29,168 nucleotides of DNA from Symbiodinium natans. Its lineage: Eukaryota > Sar > Dinophyceae > Suessiales > Symbiodiniaceae. A program made the position numbers and the translations under genes. The DNA lies in assembly GCA_905221605.1 (NCBI GenBank), contig CAJNDS010001200.1, positions 1 through 29,168 of the forward strand, given 5' to 3'. Positions within the stretch are counted from its first letter, which is position 1. Each line of letters starts with the position of its first letter. Below the pieces are notes generated by a model. It was not told the origin of the DNA, did not search any database, and saw only the letters and a list, made by a program, of their open reading frames with translations. Positions 1 to 6,763 of the stretch are shown here, piece by piece.

Positions 1-184
1 TGGGGGCTGGGGGCTGGGGCTGGGGCTGGGGGGGCTGGCAGGCTGGGCTGGGGCTGGGGCTGGGCTTGGGGCTGGGGCTGGGGCTGGGGCTGGGGCTGGG
101 GCTGGGGCTGGGGCTGGGGCTGGGGGCTAGGCCCGGGGGGCTGCGGGGGGCTGAGAAGGGTTGGGGGGCTGGGGGGCTGGGCGG
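1..184 (+). repeat. GGGGCT minisatellite, truncated by window start
   Basis: Tandem GGGGCT / GGGGGCT units, with G-runs of four to six that could form G-quadruplexes. The same tract occurs at 3248-3488 and 18293-18557, in each case followed by the same pre-telomeric block. This is therefore the right part of a third copy of that module, cut off by the window edge. Not coding. Confidence 0.93.
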
Positions 185-401
185 CTGAGGCGGACAATTT
201 GGGGTTTTGGCAGCCAATTTTGGGCTTTGGGAGGTTTGCCGGGGCACGGGAAGGCCCCACAGGTTTAAGTAAATTGAACATTTGGCCTCCCGGCCTCCCG
301 CTTTGGATTAATTTACTTAAACTCTGTTTGTCAGCTGTTTAGACAAATATCTTTGAAAATTCAGATTGGTGCCACATACAATTTGTATTTATTTTGTCTT
401 G
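185..401 (+). repeat. Pre-telomeric junction block, copy A
   Basis: A conserved block that runs straight into a TTTAGGG tract. It contains a perfect 13-bp inverted repeat, GTTTAAGTAAATT at 263-275 and AATTTACTTAAAC at 310-322. It ends with ATACAATTTGTAT (one mismatch from the usual left arm ATACAATTTCTAT) and TTATTTTGTCTTGAGGG. Near-identical copies lie at 3489-3698 and 18558-18771. Diverged copies lie at 5593-5778, 17481-17664 and 24834-25011. Confidence 0.88.
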
Positions 402-859
402 AGGGTTTAGGGTTTAGGGTTTAGGGTTTAGGGTTTAGGGTTTAGGGTTTAGGGTTTAGGGTTTAGGGTTTAGGGTTTAGGGTTTAGGGTTTAGGGTTTA
501 GGGTTTAGGGTTTAGGGGTGAGGGTTTAGGGTTTAGGGTTTAGGGTTTAGGGTTTAGGGTTTAGGGTTTAGGGTTTAGGGTTTAGGGTTTAGGGTTTAGG
601 GTTTAGGGTTTAGGGTTTAGGGTTTAGGGTTTAGGGTTTAGGGTTTAGGGTTTAGGGTTTAGGTTTTAGTGTTTAGGGTTTAGGGTTTAGGGTTTAGGGT
701 TTAGGGTTTAGGGTTTAGGGTTTAGGGTTTAGGGTTTAGGGTTTAGGGTTTAGGGTTTAGGTTTAGGGTTTAGGGTTTAGGGTTAGGGTTTAGGGTTTAG
801 GGTTTAGGGTTTAGGGTTTAGGGTTTAGGGTTTAGGGTTTAGGGTTTAGGGTTTAGGGT
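402..859 (+). repeat. TTTAGGG telomere-type array 1
   Basis: About 65 head-to-tail TTTAGGG units with a few variants (for example GGGGTGAGGG near 515 and TTTAGTG near 667). The G-rich strand is the + strand. The tract stops abruptly in GGGTCAGCTG with no right-hand ATAGAAATTGTAT arm, so its right junction has been lost or replaced. It is interstitial, not a chromosome end in this window. Confidence 0.97.
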
Positions 860-1120
860 CAGCTGTACGCAGTTGTGTGCAGACATGCCCACCCCAAAGG
901 CCACCCAAACACTACTTGCAGCGAAACAAACCAGAGCCAGCCGAACCAAAGCCAGCCCACATTCAAACACTTCTGCACTTAATGCTGTACTTCGGACCAG
1001 TATCCATTATGTTTTTTGATGTTACGAAATTTGCTTTGAAGATGCCTTGCTGCATGGTAACATTTAAGAAGCTGCCTTGGAAATAGAACCTCCTGTTGCT
1101 AGAAAGGAGCCTTATGGAAG
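860..1120. other. Spacer with no recognised feature
   Basis: Apparently single-copy sequence of mixed composition between the telomere-type array and the next repeat family. Short ORFs of 60-76 codons exist on both strands but show no domain. I see no gene. Confidence 0.5.
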
Positions 1121-1124
1121 TCAT

Positions 1125-2100
1125 GCCTGAAGCTTGCAGGAGAAAATTCAGGTTTTGCACAGGGGGACGTCTTCGGACGGAGGGCCTTCTCATTGTTTCT
1201 GTTCCCTACGCTGGAGTGTCAAGGCTGCATGGCGAAAGACTTGCTGCTAGGAAGATGCCTTGTGAAAGGTATGTCTAAAAGCTTGCGAGAGAAAATTCAG
1301 GTTTTGCGCTGGGGGACGTCTTCGGCCGGAGGGCCTTCTCATTGTTTCTATTCTCTATGCCGGTGTGTGTCTAGAAGTTTGCGAGAGAAAAATTCAGGTT
1401 TTGCGTTGGGGGACGTCTTCGGCCGGAAGGCTATGCCGGAATGTCAAGGCTGCTTGGCGAAAGACCTGTTGCTAGAAGGGTGCCTTGTGAAAGTCACGTC
1501 AAGAAACTTGTAGCAAAAAAAAAAGGTTTTGCGCTGGGGGACGTCTTCGGCCGGATGGCCTTCTCATTGTTTCTATTCTCTATGCCGGCGTGTCTCTAGA
1601 AATTTGCGATAGAAAAATTCAGGTTTTGCGCTGGGGACGTCTTCGGCCGGAGAGCCTCTCATTGTTTGTATTCTTTAGAAATTTGCAGGAGAAAATCAGG
1701 TTTTGCGCAGGGGGACGTCTTCGGCCGGAGGGCCTTCTCATCGTTTCTAATCCTATGCCGGTGTGTGTCTAGAAGAAAAAATTCAGGTTTTGCGCAGGGG
1801 CTTCCCCGAACCTGGCTCCAAAACTTCAGAGAGCCTTGAGGGCTTTCGACCTCCCAGAACCCTTCCAGGAGGGCAGGGTTTTCAAAGGCCTCCCAAAAGC
1901 CTTTCAGGCCCGCTGTCGGGAGGCCCTCCAGAAGGCCAAGGAGGCCTCCTAGGGGGGCTCCGGCCAGGTTAGAAAAACACCTCCCGCGAGACAATTCAGG
2001 TTTTGCGCTGGGGGACGTCTTCGGCCGGAGGGCCTTCTCATTGTTTCTATTCTCTATGCCGGTGTGTGCTTAGAAGTTTGCGAGACAAAAATTCAGGCCT
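1125..2100 (+). repeat. Degenerate GGACGTCTTCGG tandem repeat
   Basis: At least seven copies of an irregular unit of about 75-150 bp with a core GGGGGACGTCTTCGGCCGG. The core begins near 1163, 1311, 1408, 1536, 1634, 1710 and 2009. It is usually followed by GGCCTTCTCATTGTTTC and later by AGAAAATTCAGGTTTTGCG. Between about 1795 and 1975 the repeat is interrupted by GGCCTCCCAG-type sequence, so the two repeat families are interleaved. Confidence 0.8.
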
Positions 2101-2785
2101 CCCAGGGGTTCTCAGGGGCTTCCCAGGCCAGAGGCCTCCTGAACAGCCTTTTCAGCCCTCCAGCACTTTTGCAGCCAGGGGCCTTTCAAGGGCCTCCCAG
2201 ACCCTCCTAAGAGCCTCCCAGGGGCTTCGGGGCCTCCCAGGGGCCTCTCAGGGGCCTCCCAAAAGGCCTCTCAGAAAACTCCCAGAGGCCTTTCAGGGGC
2301 CTCCCAGGGGCCTCCCAGGCCTCCCAGAAACCTTTCCAGGGACCTCCCAAGGGGCCTCCCAGGGGCCTCCCAGGGGCCTCCCAGAGGCCAGAGGCTTTCA
2401 GGGGCCTCCCAGACCCCTTTGCAGGGACCGCCTCCCAGGGCGGCCTGTCAGGGGCCGCCGCGCCTCCCAGGGGCCTCCCAGGGGCCTCCCCAGGGACCTC
2501 CCAGGGGGCCTCCCAGGGGCCTCCCAGGGGCCTCGCAGGGGCCTCCCAGAGGCCTTTCAGGGGCCTCCGGGCCTTTCAGGGGCCTTTTCAGGGACCTTGC
2601 CAGGGGCCTCCCAGGGGCCTCCCAGGGGCCTCCCAGCGGCCTCCCAGAGGCCTCCCAGGGGCCTCCGGGCCTCCCAGGGGCCTCCGGGGCCTCCCAGGAG
2701 CCTCCCAGGCTCGAAGATGGAAAAAAACCGCAGTCGGCACCGCCCCCAGAGGGGCCCCGGAGGCCTCCAGGGGGGCCCCAGTGTT
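2088..2785 (+). repeat. GGCCTCCCAGG minisatellite
   Basis: Dozens of imperfect 10-12-bp units of the form GGGGCCTCCCAG, with a short outlier at 1795-1975. Because units vary in length, the array is open in several frames and yields Pro/Gly/Gln/Ser-rich pseudo-proteins on both strands. None has non-repetitive flanking coding sequence, so I treat it as non-coding. Confidence 0.88.
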
Positions 2786-2819
2786 AGAAAAACACCTCCC
2801 AAGAGCAAAGGCTCTTTAG

Positions 2820-2948
2820 GGTGATGGAATATACTAGGGACTGTGCTTGGCGACCAAGCTTGGCGACCCCTGCAGGGGTGTGCCTGCAGGCCCGATCAGC
2901 CTAGATCGGGCCTGCGTGGTCTCGCTGAGCGCTCGACGGCGCCCACTC
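2820..2948. other. Palindrome-rich spacer before telomere array 2
   Basis: A short unique stretch with several inverted repeats. GGCCCGATC and GATCGGGCC form 9-bp arms around a 6-nt loop (about 2889-2912). CCCCTGCAGGGG near 2868-2879 is a perfect 12-bp palindrome. CTTGGCGACC occurs twice as a direct repeat. It occupies the position where other junctions carry the GTTTAAGTAAATT hairpin, which is absent here. Confidence 0.6.
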
Positions 2949-3074
2949 AGGGTTTAGGGTTTAGGGTTTAGGGTTTAGGGTTTAGGGTTTAGGGTTTAGG
3001 GTTTAGGGTTTAGGGTTTAGGGTTTAGGGTGTAGGGTGTAGGGTTTAGGGTTTAGGGTTTAGGGTTTAGGGTTT
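2949..3074 (+). repeat. TTTAGGG telomere-type array 2
   Basis: About 18 TTTAGGG units with two GTGTAGGG variants near 3030. The right end runs directly into TTTATAGAAATTGTAT, the conserved right junction arm. The usual left junction block is missing. Confidence 0.96.
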
Positions 3075-3109
3075 ATAGAAATTGTATAGGGTTTGGGTCC
3101 CAATAACGT
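3075..3109 (+). repeat. Right junction arm, copy 1
   Basis: ATAGAAATTGTAT followed by AGGGTTTGGGTCCCAATAACG. The first 13 bases are the exact reverse complement of the left arm ATACAATTTCTAT that precedes other TTTAGGG tracts. Related right junctions lie at 3839-3872, 5766-5790, 18089-18120 (degenerate) and 18898-18928. Confidence 0.85.
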
Positions 3110-3222
3110 TTTGAGCGAAAGTTTTGAGCGAAAGTTTTGACCGAAACGTTTTGACCGAAACGTTTTGACCGAAACGTTTTGACCGAAACGTTTTGACCGA
3201 AACGTTTTGACCGAAACGTTTT
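3109..3222 (+). repeat. TTTTGACCGAAACG 14-bp tandem repeat, copy 1
   Basis: Two TTTTGAGCGAAAG units followed by six exact TTTTGACCGAAACG units, then a poly-T tract and GGAACCACCTTTTCATTTTGGGGG leading into the GGGGCT minisatellite. The same module, with two or three extra variant units, is at 18121-18264. Each unit has CGTTT/AAACG ends, so it is weakly self-complementary. Confidence 0.92.
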
Positions 3223-3247
3223 TTTTTTTGGAACCACCTTTTCATTT

Positions 3248-3488
3248 TGGGGGCTGGGGGCGGGCTGGGGCTGGGGCTGGGGGCTGGGGGCTGGGGGCTG
3301 GGGGCTGGGGGCTGGGGGCTGGGGCTGGGGGGCTGGCAGGCTGGGCTGGGGCTGGGGCTGGGCTTGGGGCTGGGGCTGGGGCTGGGGCTGGGGCTGGGGC
3401 TGGGCTGGGGCTGGGCGTGGGCTGGGGCTTGGCCTGGGGGGCTGCGGGGGGCTGAGAGGGGTTGGGGGGCTGGGGGGCTGGGGGGCTG
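3248..3488 (+). repeat. GGGGCT minisatellite, copy 2
   Basis: GGGGCT/GGGGGCT units with strong G-skew on the + strand, a G-quadruplex candidate. ORFs on either strand here read as Pro-Gln-Ser or Gly-Ala-Leu low-complexity strings and are artefacts of the 6-bp period. Confidence 0.93.
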
Positions 3489-3698
3489 AGGCGGACAATT
3501 TGGGGTTTTGGCAGCCAATTTTGGGCTTTGGGAGGTTTGCCGGGGCACGGGAAGGCCCCACAGGTTTAAGTAAATTGAACATTTGGCCTCCCGGCCTCCC
3601 GCTTTGGATTAATTTACTTAAACTCTGTTTGTCAGCTGTTTAGACAAATATCTTTGAAAATTCAGATTGGTGCCACATACAATATTTATTTTGTCTTG
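3489..3698 (+). repeat. Pre-telomeric junction block, copy B
   Basis: Nearly identical to copy A. The 13-bp inverted repeat lies at 3564-3576 and 3611-3623. The left arm is damaged here: ATACAATATTTATTTTG lacks part of the TTTCT segment present in other copies. It continues directly into TTTAGGG array 3. Confidence 0.88.
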
Positions 3699-3838
3699 AG
3701 GGTTTAGGGTTTAGGGTTTAGGGTTTAGGGTTTAGGGTTTAGGGTTTAGGGTTTAGGGTTTAGGGTTTAGGGTTTAGGGTTTAGGGTTTAGGGTTTAGGG
3801 TTTAGGGTTTAGGGTTTAGGGTTTAGGGTTTAGGGTTT
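3699..3838 (+). repeat. TTTAGGG telomere-type array 3
   Basis: About 20 perfect TTTAGGG units, flanked on both sides by the conserved junction: the pre-telomeric block on the left and ATAGAAATTGTAT on the right. Confidence 0.97.
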
Positions 3839-3872
3839 ATAGAAATTGTATAGGGTTCAGGTCCCAATAACG
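3839..3872 (+). repeat. Right junction arm, copy 2
   Basis: ATAGAAATTGTAT followed by AGGGTTCAGGTCCCAATAACG. It leads straight into the fold-back hairpin cluster instead of the TTTTGACCGAAACG module, so the same junction adjoins different cassettes. Confidence 0.85.
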
Positions 3873-3880
3873 TTTTTTTT

Positions 3881-4140
3881 CACCGGGCAACCCTCCAAAG
3901 AGGACAGTACGAGCAAAAGGTTGCCCGGTGAAAAAATAAGTTTTTTTTCACCGGGCAACCTCCAAAGAGGACAGCACGAGCAAAAGGTTGCCCGGTAAAA
4001 AAAAAAACTCTTATTCAAGTTTTTTCACCGGGCAACCTTTTGCTCGTGTTGTCCTCTTTGGAGGTTGCCCGGTGAAAAAGTGACTCTTATTCACCGGGCA
4101 ACCTTTTGCTCGTGCTGTCCTCTTTGGAGGTTGCCCGGTG
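3881..4140. repeat. Four fold-back elements with CACCGGGCAACC ends
   Basis: Four elements of about 48-50 bp lie at 3881-3930, 3949-3996, 4026-4074 and 4092-4140. Each has 12-bp terminal inverted repeats CACCGGGCAACC / GGTTGCCCGGTG (the copy-2 right arm is slightly short) and a 25-bp core TCCAAAGAGGACAGCACGAG plus CAAAA. Copies 1-2 have the core in one orientation and copies 3-4 in the opposite one, so the cluster is itself a larger palindrome. A- and T-rich linkers separate the copies. Confidence 0.9.
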
Positions 4141-4162
4141 AAAAAAAAACTCGAGCGAAAGT

Positions 4163-5245
4163 TTCGGAGCTAACTTTGAGCTCCGGGAGCTAATTTTGAG
4201 CTCTGCGCTAAATTTTGAGCTCTGGGAGCTAATTTTGAGCTCCGGGAGCTAATTTGAGCTCCGGGAATTAATTTTGAGCTCCGGGAGTTAATTTTGAGTT
4301 CCGGGAGCGAATTTTGAGCTCTGGGAGCTAATTTTGAGTTTCGGGAGCTAATTTTGAGCTCCGGGAGCTAATTTTAACCTCCGGGAGCGAATTTTGATTT
4401 CCGGGAGCTAATTTTGAGCGCTGGGAGCTAATTTTGATTTTGAGCTTTGGGAGCTACTTTTGAGCTCCCAGAGCTAATTTTGAGCTCCGAAACTTAATTT
4501 TGGAGCTGTGGGAGTTAATTTTGAGCTCTGGAAGCTCCGGGAGCTGATTTTGAGCTCTGGGGGCTAATTTGAGCTCCGAAAGCTAATTTTGAGCTCCGGG
4601 AGCTAATTTTGAGCTCCGGGAGCAAATTTTGAGCTTTGGGAGCTAATTTTGAGCTCCGGGAGCTAATTTTGAATTCCGGGAGCTAATTTTGAGCACTGGG
4701 ATTAATTTTGAGCTCCTGGAGCTAATTTTGAACTCTGGGAGCTAATTTTGAGTTCTGGAAGCTCCAGGAGCTGATTTTGAGCTCTGGGAGTTTTTTTTCG
4801 CTCCGGGGAGCTAATTTTGGGATCTAATTTTGAGCTAAGTTTGAGCTCATTTTGAGCTCTGGAAGGTCCGGGAGCTGATTTTGAGCTGGAGCTAATTTTG
4901 AGCTCCGGGAGCTAATCTGGATGTTTGGGAGCTACTTTTGAGCTCTGGGAGCTAATTTTTGCTCCCCAAGCCCAAAATTGGCTCCCAGAGCTCAAAATGG
5001 CTCCAAAGCCTGAGCTCTGGAAGCTCCGGCAGCTGATTTTGAGCTCTGCAAGTTAATTTTGAGCTTTGGGAGCCAATTTTGATTTCTGGAAGCTCCGGAG
5101 CTGATTTTGAGCTCTAGGAATTAATTTTGAGCTTTGGGAGCTAATTTTGAGCTGGGGGAGCTAGTTTTGAGCTCCGGGAGGTAATTTTGAGCTCTGGGAG
5201 CTAATGTGAGCTTTGGGAGGTAATTTTGAGCTCCGCGAGCTAACT
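4163..5245 (+). repeat. 20-bp GGGAGCTAATTTTGAGCTCC satellite
   Basis: Roughly 50 diverged units of GAGCTCCGGGAGCTAATTTT. Each monomer is self-complementary (GGAGCT, 7-nt loop, AGCTCC). The divergence suggests an old array. A short inverted stretch occurs near 4965-5010. The same family recurs in the opposite orientation at 5476-5592 and 24511-24640. Confidence 0.92.
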
Positions 5246-5257
5246 TTGCTCAGACCG

Positions 5258-5473
5258 TTCCACCTATATGAAGGGGTTCCAGAGCTCAGACCTGCCCAGT
5301 TCCAGGGTCCTGAGCTCGGAGCTGGGACCGTTCCACCTATATGAAGGGGTTCCAGAGCTCAGACCTGCCAGAAGGATGTTCCACCTATATGAAGGGTCCA
5401 GACCTGCCCAGGAGGATGTTCCACCTTTATGAAGGGGTCCGGAGCTCAGACCGTTCCACCTATATGAAGGGGT
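5258..5473 (+). repeat. TTCCACCTATATGAAGG cluster (five copies)
   Basis: Five copies of TTCCACCTATATGAAGG (one with CTTTATG), beginning near 5258, 5331, 5379, 5419 and 5455, separated by GGTCCAGAGCTCAGACCTGCC-like spacers. This 17-mer is the reverse complement of the core of the 40-bp satellite at 21475-24510, so this is a small inverted relative of that array. Confidence 0.85.
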
Positions 5474-5475
5474 CC

Positions 5476-5592
5476 CAGAATGCAAAATTAAATCCCAGAA
5501 GCAAAACATTAGCTCCTTCAAAGTTAACTCCCAAGGCTCAGAATTAGCTCTCAAAGCTCAAAATTAGCTCCCAGTGCTGAAAAGAGCTCCCA
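5476..5592 (-). repeat. GAGCTC satellite, inverted stretch
   Basis: Units of the form CAAAATTAGCTCCC, the reverse complement of the 4163-5245 satellite. Together they place the CTATATGAAGG cluster between oppositely oriented arms of one satellite family. Confidence 0.8.
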
Positions 5593-5732
5593 GGTTTAAG
5601 GAAATTTTGAATATCCGTGGCCAGGCAGAAAGGAGTTTAAGTAAATTGAGCATGCGAGCAGACAAAGGAGGTTTAAGTAAATTGGAAAATAGGGCTCAGA
5701 CAAATAACTTGGGAAATTCAAAATGATAACAC
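5593..5732 (+). repeat. Diverged pre-telomeric junction block, copy C
   Basis: Contains two direct copies of GTTTAAGTAAATTG and a partial third (GTTTAAGGAAATTTTG) instead of the inverted pair. It then has GACAAATAACTTGGGAAATTC, shared with copy F at about 24954. It leads into the left arm at 5733. Confidence 0.75.
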
Positions 5733-5778
5733 ATACAATTTCTATTTATTTTGTCTTGAGGGTTTATAGAAATTGTAT
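5733..5778. repeat. Empty junction: both arms, one TTTAGGG unit
   Basis: ATACAATTTCTAT (5733-5745) and its perfect reverse complement ATAGAAATTGTAT (5766-5778) are separated by only 20 nt, TTATTTTGTCTTGAGGGTTT. AGGGTTTGGGTCCC follows, as at the filled junctions. The site therefore has both flanks of the telomere-type arrays but no array, and would form a 13-bp-stem hairpin. Confidence 0.85.
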
Positions 5779-5984
5779 AGGGTTTGGGTCCCGAGTATTG
5801 TGCGGGTTTTGGGCGGGTTTTGAGCGAGTTTTTCGTTTTGCTTTTTCTTGAAAAAGCCGGCTTTTTCAGCCTTTTTTCAAGCCCTCGAAAAAAAGGCAGC
5901 GGCTTTTGGGGTCCTTTTGGGAGACTCTTCAGATGGCACATTTTTGTAATTTTTTCGTCTGAAAAGCAGGCTTTTTCAGCTGTT
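5779..5984. other. Hairpin-rich AT/T-run spacer
   Basis: GAAAAAGCCGGCTTTTTC at 5850-5867 is a perfect 18-bp palindrome. Related GGCTTTTTCAGC and GAAAAGCAGGCTTTTTCAGC sequences lie nearby (around 5859 and 5960). No credible gene. Confidence 0.6.
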
Positions 5985-6600
5985 TTTTTTGCCCAGAGTG
6001 CCCAAAACGGTCACAAATCGCAAAAAATGTCATTTTGGGTGTTTTGGGTGTTTCCACGGCTGCAAAACTAGCGAAAATTTTAATGTTTTTTTTTTGCCTG
6101 GGTTCAGGGTTTTTGAAGGCGCAAAATGGTCAAAAATCACCAAAATTTGCCATTTCTATTCAGGGTTTGTGAAGGCCCAAAACGGTCATTCTGGGGATTT
6201 CCAAGGCCGCCAACCTAGGGAAAAACCTTTATGGTTTTCCCTTAATTCAGGGCTTGTGAAGCCCCAAAATTGTCAAAAATCGCAAAAAATTGACATTTTG
6301 TGTGTTTCCAAGGCCGCCAAACTAGGGTAAATCCTTACGCGTTGGCCTTAATCCAGGCCTTGTGAAGACAAAAAAACACAAACAATTGCAACTTTGGGGG
6401 TTTCCAAAATCGCCAACCTAAGCAAAATCCCTATGTTTTTTGCTTGAATTCAGGGTTTTTGAAGGCCCAAAATGGTCAAACATCGCTAAGTTTGGCCATT
6501 TTGGGGTTTCCAAGGCCGCCAAACTTGGGAAAATACCAACGCTTTGGCCTTAATTTAAGGTTTGTGAAGGCTCAAATTGACAAACACTTGCCATTTGGGT
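5985..6600 (+). repeat. Degenerate ~105-bp tandem repeat
   Basis: About six or seven strongly diverged copies of GAAGGCCCAAAATGGTCAAA followed by AATCGCAAAATTTGCCATTT, TTTCCAAGGCCGCCAAAC and a TTAATTCAGGGTTTGTG spacer. Copies begin near 5998, 6119, 6175, 6259, 6365, 6462 and 6567. Composition changes sharply to GC-rich unique DNA after about 6605, which may mark the 3' side of the transposon. Confidence 0.75.
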
Positions 6601-6763
6601 TGCAAAATTTGGCTTGCTGCAGATCGACATGTCAGGCAGTGGTTGTCTCAATTCGTGACTGCTGGCGCGCCTGTTCCTTTTCCATGGATGGCCAAGAAGT
6701 CTGCACGTACTTGCGTGCTGTGAGCTGGGCTGTCCAGGGCTCGGTCTGTACCGGCGAGCTCCT

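Noticed and set aside
2003-2824. 273-codon + strand ORF rich in RGLPGASQGPP
   Set aside because: It is the translation of the GGCCTCCCAGG minisatellite; other frames and the opposite strand are open in the same way and there is no unique domain.
3066-3582. 160- and 169-codon Pro-Gln-Ser ORFs, and the equivalent at 18091-18618
   Set aside because: Products of the GGGGCT and TTTTGACCGAAACG repeats; two overlapping frames give equally long ORFs, which shows that periodicity and not coding keeps them open.
6605-6763. Short inverted repeats near the Helitron stop codon as the 3' terminal hairpin
   Set aside because: GCAGT/ACTGC and GCTCG/CGAGC stems are only 5 bp and no CTRR end with an A-T target flank lies at the right distance.
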